DNA from: Rhodobacteraceae bacterium EhC02
GTDB lineage: Bacteria > Pseudomonadota > Alphaproteobacteria > Rhodobacterales > Rhodobacteraceae
Assembly (NCBI GenBank): GCA_001650895.1
Contig: LXYH01000023.1
Location: 124,001 to 188,000, forward strand
DNA: 64,000 bases
Reading direction: 5' to 3'
Shown piece by piece: positions 1-8,994 of this stretch. The stretch's first letter is position 1; every line of letters begins with the position of its first letter. The translations under genes were made by a program, and so were the position numbers. The notes below the pieces were generated by a model. It saw nothing but the letters and a program-made list of their open reading frames with translations. It was not told the origin of the DNA and did not search any database.

Positions 1-54
1 GTGTTCTTCGGGCAGGCGCATGATTTCGCCCAGGATTTCAGGTTCTGAAGGCCA

Positions 55-71
55 CGAATCCTGTCGGGGTC
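55..71 (+). repeat. 17-bp match to the 3' end of tRNA-Arg (possible attachment-site remnant)
   Basis: Sixteen of 17 bases match the T-loop-to-acceptor part of the tRNA-Arg gene at 2806-2822, with one C/T difference. The bases to its left do not form a T-arm, so this is a fragment and not a tRNA gene. It lies about 55 bp from the stop codon of the adjacent tyrosine recombinase, where an att core would be plausible. The copy is inverted relative to the tRNA in this window, so the two are not a simple direct-repeat attL/attR pair. The attachment-site reading is inference. Confidence 0.35.
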
Positions 72-127
72 CTACCGAAAATGCAGGTTTTCCGATACCG
101 CAGAGGGCCGCATTGCAAAGGCCTGGA

Positions 128-1057
128 TCAGGACCATGGTGCTTCGATGGCTTTGGACACCAGTTCTGTTTTCTCGTGCAATTTCCCCCTCAGGAGATGG
201 GCATATCGCTGTGTCATGGTGACGTTGGAATGACCCAGCAGCCGTTGCACTTCATAGATGCTGACTTCGTTATTGATCAGGATACTGGCATAGGTGTGCC
301 TGAGATCATGAATTCTCACGTCTTCCAGCCCTTCCGCCCGGACGACCTTGTACCAGGCCGCATAGAAGCTGTCGTATTTCGTTCGGGTGCGCGGATTGGT
401 GAAAACATATCCCTCCGGCAAGTCCGATGTGCCCAGGCGGATGGATTTTCGGCGCACTTCCATAAGGGTATCAAGGGATTCCGTGCTCAAGAAGATCTCG
501 CGCGAGCGGCCGCTTTTCGACACGGGGACTGTCCAGATGCGCTTTTGCGCGTCGATGTCCGACCATCTTGCGTTCCTCAACTCTCCAACGCGCGCCCCGG
601 TCAGCAGCAACGCCTTGATCGCAAGATACAAATAGGGATGGGGGCTTTGCTTGCAGCCGGTCAAAAGTCTTCGGATTTCCGTATCCGACAGGAATTTCTG
701 AGTGTAATTGCCAATTGGCAGTTTTCTGACATCAATTTTCACATGAAGCTGATCCTCAAGATAGCCCCAGACATAGGCCAGCTTTATGATGTTCATCAGA
801 AAATCGATATGCTTGTTGATTGTCGAGTTTTTCAGACCTTTCTCGATCTGCTTGTTGCGCCAATCGTTCACTTTTCTGGATGTGATGTCATTGAGGCAAA
901 GTTTTCCGAAAGGACCTGCAATATGTTTTGAATAGGTCAGCCGATCTTCTGATCCTCTTTTCTTGGTGACAAGGGTATTTGGAAGATATTGCTGGAAGAA
1001 AAAATCATCCATCGTCACCGCAATGGCAGCATCTTCGGGCTTCTTTCTCCAGAACAT
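128..1057 (-). CDS. Tyrosine recombinase / phage-type integrase
   Basis: Catalyses site-specific DNA strand exchange, usually for integration or excision of a mobile element. The C-terminal catalytic domain shows the family residues in order: Arg in TGARVGELRNARW, His-x-x-Arg in HDLRHTYAS, a later His in LGHSNVTMTQRYAH and the nucleophilic Tyr in the same stretch. The N-terminal half is a short helical core-binding domain. The arm-binding domain of the longer ~400-residue island integrases is missing, so this is either a short family member or 5'-truncated. The ATG at 1057 has AGGGAG about 8 bases upstream; a GTG at 1066 is the alternative. The AT-rich upstream DNA and nearby tRNA suggest a mobile-element remnant. 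Confidence 0.85.
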   Translation of the reverse strand: MFWRKKPEDAAIAVTMDDFFFQQYLPNTLVTKKRGSEDRLTYSKHIAGPFGKLCLNDITSRKVNDWRNKQIEKGLKNSTINKHIDFLMNIIKLAYVWGYLEDQLHVKIDVRKLPIGNYTQKFLSDTEIRRLLTGCKQSPHPYLYLAIKALLLTGARVGELRNARWSDIDAQKRIWTVPVSKSGRSREIFLSTESLDTLMEVRRKSIRLGTSDLPEGYVFTNPRTRTKYDSFYAAWYKVVRAEGLEDVRIHDLRHTYASILINNEVSIYEVQRLLGHSNVTMTQRYAHLLRGKLHEKTELVSKAIEAPWS

Positions 1058-1463
1058 GTCCTGCACTCCCTGATCAAGCGTCTTCCGTCAGTCTCGACGC
1101 CTACAAGATACACTGTAAACAATACCTTAAGAGGATCAATAAATCATCATAAAATAGAATAAGAAGTTTCAAAATTTGATCGATTTATTGTTTTCATAAC
1201 ACCACTCAATTGAAAAAGGTATTGATAAACCTTTAGGTGTAGCCAACAGCAGGCGCGGGCCGCCCCTTTCCGCAAAGCTATTAGGTGCTTTGCCTGTGAA
1301 AGCTTGAAAATTGTGACAAGGATGGCGGTTCGGAGGGAAAATGGTTGCATAATTGCAACAAGCGCAAAAGGCGGGAAAGCAGCGAATCTCTTGGAATGTG
1401 GAGAAAGGTGCCGCGCAGAAATAGCTATCCCCGGTCAGGCCGAAAATCACATGGGCCTGGCGC
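1058..1463. other. AT-rich intergenic region, no gene recognised
   Basis: Roughly 400 bp between the recombinase and the porin terminator. The part around 1100-1240 is markedly more AT-rich than the rest of the window, consistent with acquired DNA or an integrase promoter. No convincing coding frame, RNA or complete terminal repeat was seen. Confidence 0.5.
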
Positions 1464-2465
1464 AAAAGAAAAGGGCAGGTCCGAAGACCTGCCCTTCCTT
1501 GTTCAACTCTGCGTTCTGGATCAGAACGAGAAGAAGATACCAGCCGAAACCAGGTTGTCGCCTGCTTCAGTCTGGGTCCAGCCACCTTCGATCGAAGCGC
1601 CGCCGCCCAGACCGTAGGATGCGCCCAGGCCGAATGCTTCGCCTGCGCTGTTGTTTTCGGTCGAAGCGAAGCCATAGACATACAGAGCGTCGTTCGCCTG
1701 GTAGCCACCGCGCAGCGAGAACTTCTCTGCGCTGACGCCACCGAAGGAGGTGTCAGCATAGGACAGTGCTGCGTCGAAGCCGGCAAACTTACCGCCAACC
1801 GAAGCGAACAGGATGCTGTTGCCGCCGTCGAACTCTTCGTAGGCCACTGCAACTTTGTAGTCAGACAGGGCATAGTTCGCGCCGACACCGTAGGAACCGT
1901 CGGTGCTGTGTGCATGCAGGCCCAGGCCGTTCATGCTGTAGATGACTTCGACGCCATCGGTGGCACCAGCGCCTGCGCTGTCGTAAGCGGTCCAGCCGAA
2001 ACGGCCGCCGTTCGACACAGTGTTGGTTGCCAGCGAACGGAAACCGTTGCCTTCCAGGCCAACGCCAGCCGATTTGGTCGGCAGGTACAGGTTCGGAGCA
2101 GCTTCGATCACGCCCAGGATGTTGCCCATCGCGATGGTCAGGCCACCGGTGGTTGCGTAAAAGCGTGCGCCGTTACCTGCGGCAGAGTTCACACGCACAG
2201 TGTCACCGCCAGTGGTGGTCAGAAGGCTGCTGCCGTCGCTGTCCGAGTTCTCTTCAGTCTGGAACCGCTTGCGCACACCCAGGGTCAGGCCGCCATCGGT
2301 CTCGGTGGTGGCGTCGAACTGCAGACGCAGACGGCTTGCAGTGCTGATTTCGTCTGCTGCGCCGTCGTTGTACAGTGCGCCGAAGCGTGCGTAGCCGGAG
2401 ACCTTGACGTCTGCGACAGCAACACCAGCGGTAGCGACCAGCGCGGTAGTTGCGAAAAGAAGGTT
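1460..2465 (-). repeat. Long inverted repeat, copy A (porin gene plus terminator)
   Basis: This segment is a diverged duplicate of 48991-49963 in opposite orientation. Similarity starts abruptly at the fourth base after the ATGAA of the intact copy and ends immediately after the terminator T-tract at TTTTGCGC. The size difference is mainly an extra stretch of about 17 codons (around LLTTTGGDTVRV) in this copy. Sharp edges at both ends indicate a recombination-derived copy rather than slow divergence of tandem paralogues. Confidence 0.75.
1464..1496 (-). terminator. Rho-independent terminator of the first porin
   Basis: A perfect 10-bp stem (AAGGGCAGGT / ACCTGCCCTT) closed by a six-base loop, which read on the minus strand gives a C(UUCG)G tetraloop, is followed on that strand by a T-rich tract. 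It lies just after the porin stop and is identical to the terminator of the second porin near 49.93 kb. Confidence 0.85.
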
Positions 2466-2528
2466 GCTGACGCGGCAGCAGTAGAATCCGGTTGTCTGCC
2501 CGGAATGTTGCGGAAATGGGACATCCAT
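1521..2528 (-). CDS. Porin (outer-membrane beta-barrel), 5' end replaced; possible pseudogene
   Basis: A Rhodobacter-type porin forming a general diffusion channel in the outer membrane. The mature part begins ADVKVSGYARFGALYND and ends in the expected C-terminal Phe (SAGIFFSF) that targets barrels to the BAM machinery. From the hydrophobic core of the signal peptide onward it matches the second porin (48985-49902) closely. The second copy starts MKNLLIATTAL, but here the start codon is replaced and the frame reads ...CRVSNLLFATTAL. The only upstream in-frame ATG, at 2528, would give an odd 20-residue extension, and no strong ribosome site precedes it. It may be a decapitated silent copy, or a gene with a captured start. 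Confidence 0.7.
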   Translation of the reverse strand: MDVPFPQHSGQTTGFYCCRVSNLLFATTALVATAGVAVADVKVSGYARFGALYNDGAADEISTASRLRLQFDATTETDGGLTLGVRKRFQTEENSDSDGSSLLTTTGGDTVRVNSAAGNGARFYATTGGLTIAMGNILGVIEAAPNLYLPTKSAGVGLEGNGFRSLATNTVSNGGRFGWTAYDSAGAGATDGVEVIYSMNGLGLHAHSTDGSYGVGANYALSDYKVAVAYEEFDGGNSILFASVGGKFAGFDAALSYADTSFGGVSAEKFSLRGGYQANDALYVYGFASTENNSAGEAFGLGASYGLGGGASIEGGWTQTEAGDNLVSAGIFFSF

Positions 2529-2801
2529 CTGCTGGCTGCGTCGTGATCGCCTTGGGGCGGGAAAGCGGATTTTCGGCCGATCTGTCCGATGCCGTTTGAC
2601 CTGTTTTCGTCATCACCTGGCTCATCGGGCCCGGGGGGCGGGCATCTGTCGGATGACGGAAAGTGGCCGCCCGTGCCCGGATCGTCCCGGATGTGTTGTT
2701 GTGCGGTTGGTGCGCCCAGATCGCATCGCCCCGATCACGGCCACTTCTGCGTCATTCGCGCAAAAGTTGTGATGCATGTCTTCATGATCCATAGATGAAA
2801 C

Positions 2802-2878
2802 TGGTGACCCCGGCAGGATTCGAACCTGCAACCTGCCCCTTAGGAGGGGGCTGCTCTATCCTGTTGAGCCACGGGGCC
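2802..2878 (-). tRNA. tRNA-Arg (anticodon CCT)
   Basis: A complete 77-nt cloverleaf including an encoded CCA. The acceptor stem is GGCCCCG with CGGGGTC (one G-U pair). The anticodon stem GCCCC/GGGGC encloses the loop CTCCTAA with CCT at the anticodon, and the T-arm carries TTCGAAT. It decodes AGG. tRNA 3' ends are common integration targets, and a recombinase gene lies about 1.7 kb beyond this 3' end. Confidence 0.95.
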
Positions 2879-2969
2879 ACGCAAAAGTGCTTTACCCCGG
2901 CTTGCGTGCTTGAACAAGGCCGACGCTTGTCGCAAGGTTGCCCCAAGAGGTCATTCAGGAAACGCCAGC

Positions 2970-3989
2970 TTGAGCCGCAACGATCACCGCCCGCTGACCC
3001 TGCGCGACGTGTCCGAGGCGTCCGGGGTTTCTGAAATGACCGTCAGCCGCGTTCTGCGAAATCGCGGCGATGTATCCGATGCGACGCGTGACAAGGTGCT
3101 GCGCGCCGCCAAGGCCCTGGGCTACGTGCCCAACAAGATCGCGGGCGCGCTGGCCAGCCAGCGGGTCAACCTTGTGGCCGTGATCATCCCGTCACTGTCC
3201 AACATGGTCTTTCCCGAGGTGATGACCGGGATCAGCCGCGTGCTGGAGGGCACCGATCTGCAGCCCGTTGTCGGGGTGACGGATTACCTGCCCGAGAAAG
3301 AGGAAAAAGTCCTCTACGAGATGCTGTCATGGCGTCCTTCGGGCGTGATCATCGCCGGACTCGAGCATTCGGACGCATCGCGCGCGATGATGCGGGCCTC
3401 GGGCATTCCCGTGGTCGAGATCATGGATACCGATGGCACGCCGGTGGATGCGATGGTGGGCATTTCCCATCGTCGTGCCGGGCGCGAGATGGCCGAGGCG
3501 ATCCTGGCGGGCGGGTATCGGCGGATCGGGTTTCTGGGCACGCAGATGCCGCTGGATCACCGGGCGCGCAAGCGGTTCGAGGGCTTCACCCAGGCGCTGG
3601 CCAAGGGCGGTGTCGAGATGGCGGATCACGAGTTCTATTCGGGCGGATCCGCCCTGGCCAAGGGGCGCGAGATGACGCAAGCGATGTTGACGCGCACGCC
3701 TGATCTGGATTTTCTGTATTTTTCCAATGACATGATCGGTGCAGGCGGTCTGCTGTGGCTGCTGGAGCAGGGATATGACATCCCGAACCGGATCGGTCTT
3801 GCCGGCTTCAATGGTGTGGAATTGCTGCAAGGTCTGCCGCGCCGCCTTGCCACGATGGATGCCTGCCGCGCCGAGATCGGGCGCCGCGCCGCCGAAATCA
3901 TCGTGGCACGCACGCGCGACGAGGAGGCCGAAACCTCGGTCGTGCTCAAGCCGCAGATCAGCTACGGTGACACGCTGCGCCGGCCTTGA
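2970..3989 (+). CDS. LacI/GntR-type transcriptional regulator
   Basis: A DNA-binding repressor with a periplasmic-binding-protein-like sensor domain. The N-terminal helix-turn-helix reads LTLRDVSEASGVSEMTVSRVLRN, with the hinge helix around YVPNKIAGALASQ, then a ligand-binding core of about 270 residues ending near ISYGDTLRRP. Effector and targets cannot be read from the sequence; gluconate/sugar-type members are the closest in feel. The proposed TTG start at 2970 has AGGA 9-12 bases upstream and gives 339 residues, normal for the family; an in-frame TTG at 2910 would add 20 atypical residues. The next gene follows after 3 bp, but no sugar genes are adjacent. Confidence 0.85.
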   Translation: MSRNDHRPLTLRDVSEASGVSEMTVSRVLRNRGDVSDATRDKVLRAAKALGYVPNKIAGALASQRVNLVAVIIPSLSNMVFPEVMTGISRVLEGTDLQPVVGVTDYLPEKEEKVLYEMLSWRPSGVIIAGLEHSDASRAMMRASGIPVVEIMDTDGTPVDAMVGISHRRAGREMAEAILAGGYRRIGFLGTQMPLDHRARKRFEGFTQALAKGGVEMADHEFYSGGSALAKGREMTQAMLTRTPDLDFLYFSNDMIGAGGLLWLLEQGYDIPNRIGLAGFNGVELLQGLPRRLATMDACRAEIGRRAAEIIVARTRDEEAETSVVLKPQISYGDTLRRP

Positions 3990-3992
3990 CCC

Positions 3993-5198
3993 ATGGCCAC
4001 GCCGCGTCTGTCCAATCCCCTCGCAAGGCGTCTTTTTCTGGAACGCCATGCGCTGTCGGCACCTGTGCCCGCGCGTGGCCTTGAAGGCCTGTCAGAGCTT
4101 GTCGCGCAGCTGGGGTTCGTTCAGCTGGACAGCATTGCCACGGTGGAACGCGCCCATCACATGATCCTCTTCGCCCGCTGTCCGTCCTACAGGCCCGCAG
4201 ATCTGGATCGTCTGCTGGGCGCAGAGCGCCGGCTTTTCGAACACTGGACCCATGATGCCGCCGTGATTCCGACCGCGTTCTATCCGCATTGGCACTTGCG
4301 CTTTGCCCGCGATGCCGAAGCCTTGCGGGGGCGCTGGGAAAGATGGCACCGCCACGATTTCATCGCGCGCACGGAGGCGGTTCTTGCGCATATCCGCCAG
4401 CACGGCCCGGTCTGTTCCGCCGATCTGCGAGGCGATGCGCCACGCAAGACGGCAGGCTGGTGGGACTGGCACCCGGACAAGACCGCGCTGGAATACCTCT
4501 GGCGCAGCGGCGACCTTGCGGTCACGGGCCGGACGGGTTTTCAGAAATACTATGACCTGGCCGAACGGGTCATCCCCGCCGACCTGCGGTCTCGGCACCC
4601 TGATGCCGCGGAAACCATCGACTGGTGCTGTTCCTCCGCGATGGATCGCCTGGGGTTTGCCACGCCGGGGGAGCTTGCGGCATTCTGGGCCACCGTCACC
4701 CCGGCCGAGGCACGGGAATGGTGCCATGATCAGATGCGCGCCGATGCCCTGATCGAGATCGAGGTCGAGTCCATGGATGGCGGCCACCGCCGCGCCTTTG
4801 CGCGACCAGACGTGATTGAGGCCGCAACGGCGGCGCCGATGCCCACGGGGCGGTTGCGGGTGCTCAGCCCATTTGACCCGGCCCTGCGTGACCGCAAGCG
4901 GGCGGAACGGCTGTTCGGCTTCCACTACAGGATCGAAGTGTTCACCCCGGCCGCGAAACGCATCTATGGGTATTATGTCTTTCCCCTGTTCGAGGCCGAT
5001 CGTCTTGTTGGCCGGATCGACATGAAGGCCTATCGCCACGAAGGCACCCTGCGCGTGAGGGCCTTGTGGCCCGAGCGAGGCATCGCATGGGGCAAGGGCC
5101 GACAGGCGCGGCTTGAAGCCGAATTGCACCGCGTCGCCCGCTTTGCTGGCTGTGACCGCGTGGAATGGCTGGATGGCTGGCGGCGCAAGTCTGTCTGA
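3993..5198 (+). CDS. YcaQ-type winged-helix DNA glycosylase
   Basis: A member of the AlkX/YcaQ (HTH_42) family, whose characterised members unhook interstrand DNA crosslinks and excise bulky alkylated bases. The 401-residue protein has the family N-terminus, including the catalytic QxD-type motif in FVQLDSIATVERAHH, and the repeated winged-helix segments with FEHWTHDAAVIP and RVIPADLRSRHP. Length agrees with the family. It starts 3 bp after the regulator's stop and could be cotranscribed with it, although a repair role for the regulator is not implied. Assignment is by motif recognition. Confidence 0.85.
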   Translation: MATPRLSNPLARRLFLERHALSAPVPARGLEGLSELVAQLGFVQLDSIATVERAHHMILFARCPSYRPADLDRLLGAERRLFEHWTHDAAVIPTAFYPHWHLRFARDAEALRGRWERWHRHDFIARTEAVLAHIRQHGPVCSADLRGDAPRKTAGWWDWHPDKTALEYLWRSGDLAVTGRTGFQKYYDLAERVIPADLRSRHPDAAETIDWCCSSAMDRLGFATPGELAAFWATVTPAEAREWCHDQMRADALIEIEVESMDGGHRRAFARPDVIEAATAAPMPTGRLRVLSPFDPALRDRKRAERLFGFHYRIEVFTPAAKRIYGYYVFPLFEADRLVGRIDMKAYRHEGTLRVRALWPERGIAWGKGRQARLEAELHRVARFAGCDRVEWLDGWRRKSV

Positions 5199-5227
5199 TC
5201 CTGCGCTGCGGTACAGAGCGGTTTTTT

Positions 5228-5250
5228 GGATATTTGAAGCAAGAAGAAAC
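5228..5250 (+). repeat. Dispersed 23-bp intergenic element, copy 1
   Basis: GGATATTT, then a variable triplet (here GAA), then GCAAGAAGAAAC. It lies 29 bp after the stop of the YcaQ-like gene, between convergent genes. Other copies are at 40408, 50679 and 57223 (inverted). Copy 1 and copy 2 are also both followed by AGGC-GCCG-type sequence. Confidence 0.8.
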
Positions 5251-5262
5251 AGGCGGCGGTGA

Positions 5263-5967
5263 CTAGAGAACCTTGATCACGTCCTTGTCCACCGCCAGCA
5301 TGTAGCCGCGTCGCGCGATGTTCTTGACCAGCAGCTCGCTGACCATCTGGTTGCCCAGCGTGTCGCGCAGTCTTTTGATCCGGGTGGCGCCTGCCGCTTC
5401 GTCGCAATCGGCGGCGCTGCGGCCCGAAACGATCGCCTCGATCTCGGCCCCACTCAGCACATCGTCATCCAGCCGCGCCTCGGCCAGAACAGACAGGGTT
5501 TCCATTGCCGCATCTGTCAGCTTGAAACCCATGTTGTTCAGATAGACCGTATTCTCCTCGCGGCTGATCAGCAGGGATGAGACCTGGATGCCCGAGCTTT
5601 CGATCTGCGCCATACGCCGATTCAAGCCCACGAGCATCGCAAGCAGGGCAAGTGCCGCGATCAGAAGGGCGCTGGCAAAGACCAGCAGGACGAAGATCGC
5701 CACCCGGTAGGAGGCCAGCGTTTCCGAGAATGCCGTGCCGCTTTGGGCAAGGATTTCCAGCAGCTTGATCTCGGCTTCGGTGGTCAGGTCGTCATTCGCG
5801 ACGAACAGGGCCTCGACCTTTCGGTTGAAGGCATCGGCATCCGGCAGGTTGCGAAACAGCAGGACGGCGGTAATGCCGAGAATCGCGACTATCCCGGCAA
5901 GGCCGAGGGTGACGATGCGATTGCCCGCGCGCCGGGCCTCAGAAGCGGAGGTAATATTGTCCTGCAC
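5263..5967 (-). CDS. Membrane protein with cytoplasmic C-terminal winged-helix-like domain
   Basis: A 234-residue protein with two clear membrane segments, about residues 19-40 (VTLGLAGIVAILGITAVLLF) and 88-114 (AIFVLLVFASALLIAALALL). They flank a ~45-residue periplasmic loop containing an acidic helix. The C-terminal ~85 residues resemble the OmpR/PhoB output domain: an acidic recognition region, then RIKRLRDTLGNQ, then a wing ending NIARRGYMLAVD. Known membrane-anchored regulators (CadC, ToxR) have this domain at the N-terminus, so the order here is reversed. It overlaps the 3' end of the upstream secreted-protein gene by 29 bp, suggesting translational coupling. DNA binding is inferred, not shown. 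Confidence 0.65.
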   Translation of the reverse strand: MQDNITSASEARRAGNRIVTLGLAGIVAILGITAVLLFRNLPDADAFNRKVEALFVANDDLTTEAEIKLLEILAQSGTAFSETLASYRVAIFVLLVFASALLIAALALLAMLVGLNRRMAQIESSGIQVSSLLISREENTVYLNNMGFKLTDAAMETLSVLAEARLDDDVLSGAEIEAIVSGRSAADCDEAAGATRIKRLRDTLGNQMVSELLVKNIARRGYMLAVDKDVIKVL

Positions 5968-6229
5968 TGCGCTTTCTTTCTTCCAGGCCAGAGGCGTCGA
6001 ACAGGGACAGAACGTTCAGCAATGTCCAGCCATTCCTTTCAAGGCGCGCGGCGATCTCTGTCCGCGCCTGATCCTGTGAACAGGTCCCGGCAATCTGCGC
6101 AACACCGTAGTGCAACCGCAGCGGATTGTCGCGCTTGGCCTTGTAGTCGGCATAGCAGTCAGCGGCGCTTGCGCTGGAAGCAAATCCCAGCAGAAGGGCG
6201 GCGATCAGGGGAAAGCGTGCGTTTTTCAT
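5939..6229 (-). CDS. Small secreted protein, function unknown
   Basis: A 96-residue product with a clean Sec signal peptide (MKNARFPLIAALLLGFASSASA, cleavage after ASA), so it should be periplasmic. The mature part of ~75 residues has two cysteines (DCYADYK and AGTCSQDQ) that could form one disulphide, and ends SAGQYYLRF. Similar short exported proteins occur in Rhodobacteraceae, as I recall, but no function is known to me. The start at 6229 was preferred to the ATG at 6277 because it gives a standard signal peptide. Its 3' end overlaps the membrane winged-helix gene, so the two may work together, for example as a ligand or sensor partner. Confidence 0.65.
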   Translation of the reverse strand: MKNARFPLIAALLLGFASSASAADCYADYKAKRDNPLRLHYGVAQIAGTCSQDQARTEIAARLERNGWTLLNVLSLFDASGLEERKRSAGQYYLRF

Positions 6230-6429
6230 GCGATGAAGATGCGCCGACATGTCCGGATATTCAATAACGCCGCGCATCGGGACCGCCTGTTATCGGATAA
6301 CCGGGCGACGATATTGCCTGTCCTTGACCCGGCGGCCCAGTCTTGGCCATGCGATCCGCCAGATAGCCGGAACGCCATCACCTCTCACGATCATCCGCTT
6401 GGAGATCACAGAAACGGAAAGGAAGACGC

Positions 6430-6936
6430 ATGGCACGGAAATTCATCGCCTCGGTTCTCACGGCGGCGATCGTCATCACCGGGTTCAATGCCGCGCCGGC
6501 GCGGGCCGACGGGCGCGAGCTTGCACAGGCCATTGCCGGGATCGCGGCGGTCGCCATTATCGCAAATGCGCTGAACGACAAGCGCAAGAAGGACGCGCCG
6601 CAGGTGGGCAGCCGCGATACGGGCTATGACCATGGCCGGCAACACGGCTACGTCCAGCCGCAACAGGAATGGCATGGTGGTCGTCACCTGGCCCCGCGCC
6701 CGCTGCCGGATCGAGTGGCGCGCAAGAGCCTGCCTGCGGTCTGCCTGCAAACGGTCGAGGACCGGCGCGGTCGTGCGGTCAATGTGCTGGGGCAGCGTTG
6801 CCTGCAGAACAACTTCCGGGGCGCGCAGTACCTGCCGCAATCCTGCGTCGTCGATTTCCAGTCGCATCGGGGCTGGCGCAGCGGGTATGACGCAAGATGC
6901 CTGTCGCGTGCGGGCTATTCCATCGCCCGGCGTTGA
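6430..6936 (+). CDS. Secreted hypothetical protein
   Basis: A 168-residue exported protein. Residues 1-26 are a signal peptide ending AAPARA, followed by a hydrophobic helix (LAQAIAGIAAVAIIANAL), a charged His/Gln-rich linker and a C-terminal domain with four cysteines (AVCLQTV, QRCLQNN, QSCVVDF, ARCLSRA) likely to form two disulphides. No family is recognised. It is divergent from the small secreted protein at 5939-6229; the ~200-bp spacer should carry both promoters and contains an 11-bp palindrome at 6290-6300. The ATG has AGGAAGACGC directly upstream. Confidence 0.65.
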   Translation: MARKFIASVLTAAIVITGFNAAPARADGRELAQAIAGIAAVAIIANALNDKRKKDAPQVGSRDTGYDHGRQHGYVQPQQEWHGGRHLAPRPLPDRVARKSLPAVCLQTVEDRRGRAVNVLGQRCLQNNFRGAQYLPQSCVVDFQSHRGWRSGYDARCLSRAGYSIARR

Positions 6937-6972
6937 ACCGGATCATCCCGGCCTTTTGCACAGGTCAGGACA

Positions 6973-6998
6973 GGGGGCCATCCGGATGGCCCCCTTTT
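6973..6998 (+). terminator. Rho-independent terminator
   Basis: A perfect palindrome GGGGGCCATCC/GGATGGCCCCC followed by TTTT, 37 bp after the stop of the secreted protein gene and 40 bp before rnhB. Confidence 0.8.
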
Positions 6999-7037
6999 CC
7001 ATTGCCAATCGGGCCGATCTGCGGTTTCTGACAGGTC

Positions 7038-7670
7038 ATGAACGGACCGGATTTCAGCTTTGAAGATGCGCTGATCGCGCAGGGCCTGACCCGGATCGCC
7101 GGTGTCGACGAGGTCGGGCGCGGACCGCTGGCGGGTCCGGTGACGGCGGCGGCCGTGGTCCTGGATCCCGCGGGCCTGCCCGAAGGGCTGAACGATTCCA
7201 AGCTATTGACCGCAAGGCGGCGCGAGGCGCTGCGCGAGGCGATCATGACCAGCGCCGAGGTGTCCATCGCCCATGCCAGCGTGGCGGAGATCGACGATCT
7301 CAACATCCTGCGCGCCAGCCATCTTGCGATGGAGCGCGCGATTGCCGGATTGGCGCGGCCACCCGATCATGTGCTGATCGACGGCAACCTGATCCCGCGT
7401 GGCTTGACCCTTCCCGCGACGGCCATCGTGAAGGGGGATGCCCGCAGCCTGTCCATCGCGGCGGCCTCGATCGTGGCGAAAATCACACGCGATGCGATCA
7501 TGTGGGATTTGGCGCAACAGTTCCCCGGCTATGGCTGGGAGACGAATGCGGGCTATCCGTCAAAAAGTCACAGATCGGCGCTGCAAGATCTTGGTGTGAC
7601 CCCTCACCATAGGCGTTCGTTCAAGCCCGTGCACAATATCTTGTATCAACCTAAAAATGTAAGTGACTGA
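7038..7670 (+). CDS. rnhB: Ribonuclease HII
   Basis: Cytoplasmic endonuclease that cleaves RNA in RNA-DNA hybrids and starts removal of misincorporated ribonucleotides. The 210-residue protein opens with the RNase HII signature GVDEVGRGPLAGPV, which carries the first catalytic Asp-Glu pair. Further family segments include LIDGNLIPRG, IVKGDARSLSIAAASIVAKITRD and the C-terminal SHRSALQDLGVTPHHRRSF. Length is normal. It lies just upstream of ccrM in the same direction, an adjacency I recall from other alphaproteobacteria. The ATG follows CTGACAGGTC, a moderate ribosome site. Confidence 0.95.
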   Translation: MNGPDFSFEDALIAQGLTRIAGVDEVGRGPLAGPVTAAAVVLDPAGLPEGLNDSKLLTARRREALREAIMTSAEVSIAHASVAEIDDLNILRASHLAMERAIAGLARPPDHVLIDGNLIPRGLTLPATAIVKGDARSLSIAAASIVAKITRDAIMWDLAQQFPGYGWETNAGYPSKSHRSALQDLGVTPHHRRSFKPVHNILYQPKNVSD

Positions 7671-7707
7671 TTCAAAAAAGAAATTGACCGCGAATCGCCT
7701 TTGACTC
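7669..7707 (+). promoter_or_regulatory. Cluster of three GANTC sites in the ccrM promoter region
   Basis: GATTC at 7669-7673, GAATC at 7692-7696 and GACTC at 7703-7707 fall within 39 bp of the 87-bp rnhB-ccrM gap (the first overlaps the rnhB stop). These are substrates of the methyltransferase encoded immediately downstream. In Caulobacter, GANTC sites in the ccrM leader link its expression to the methylation state, so an autoregulatory role is a reasonable inference. Confidence 0.6.
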
Positions 7708-7715
7708 ATCTTTGA

Positions 7716-8873
<1,158 letters not shown>

Positions 8874-8934
8874 TCCTGACAGGACTATGCGAACACCGCC
8901 GGTGTTCATGGCCTGACTTCATGAACACCATACT

Positions 8935-8963
8935 GCTCCGCCATATTACGGCGGAGCTTTTTT
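8935..8963 (+). terminator. Rho-independent terminator after ccrM
   Basis: GCTCCGCC/GGCGGAGC stem with a seven-base loop followed by six T. A second small hairpin, GAACACC/GGTGTTC, lies at 8891-8907. The site separates ccrM from the convergent alkB. Confidence 0.85.
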
Positions 8964-8994
8964 ATGTGACGGGGCGAGGTTCCCCCGGCTGCCT

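Noticed and set aside
20-931. Plus-strand frame of 303 codons over the integrase
   Set aside because: Antisense to the recombinase, which has all catalytic residues.
6290-6300. Palindrome TTATC-G-GATAA between divergent secreted-protein genes
   Set aside because: Only 11 bp and unique in the window as far as I can see; no regulator family clearly matches it.
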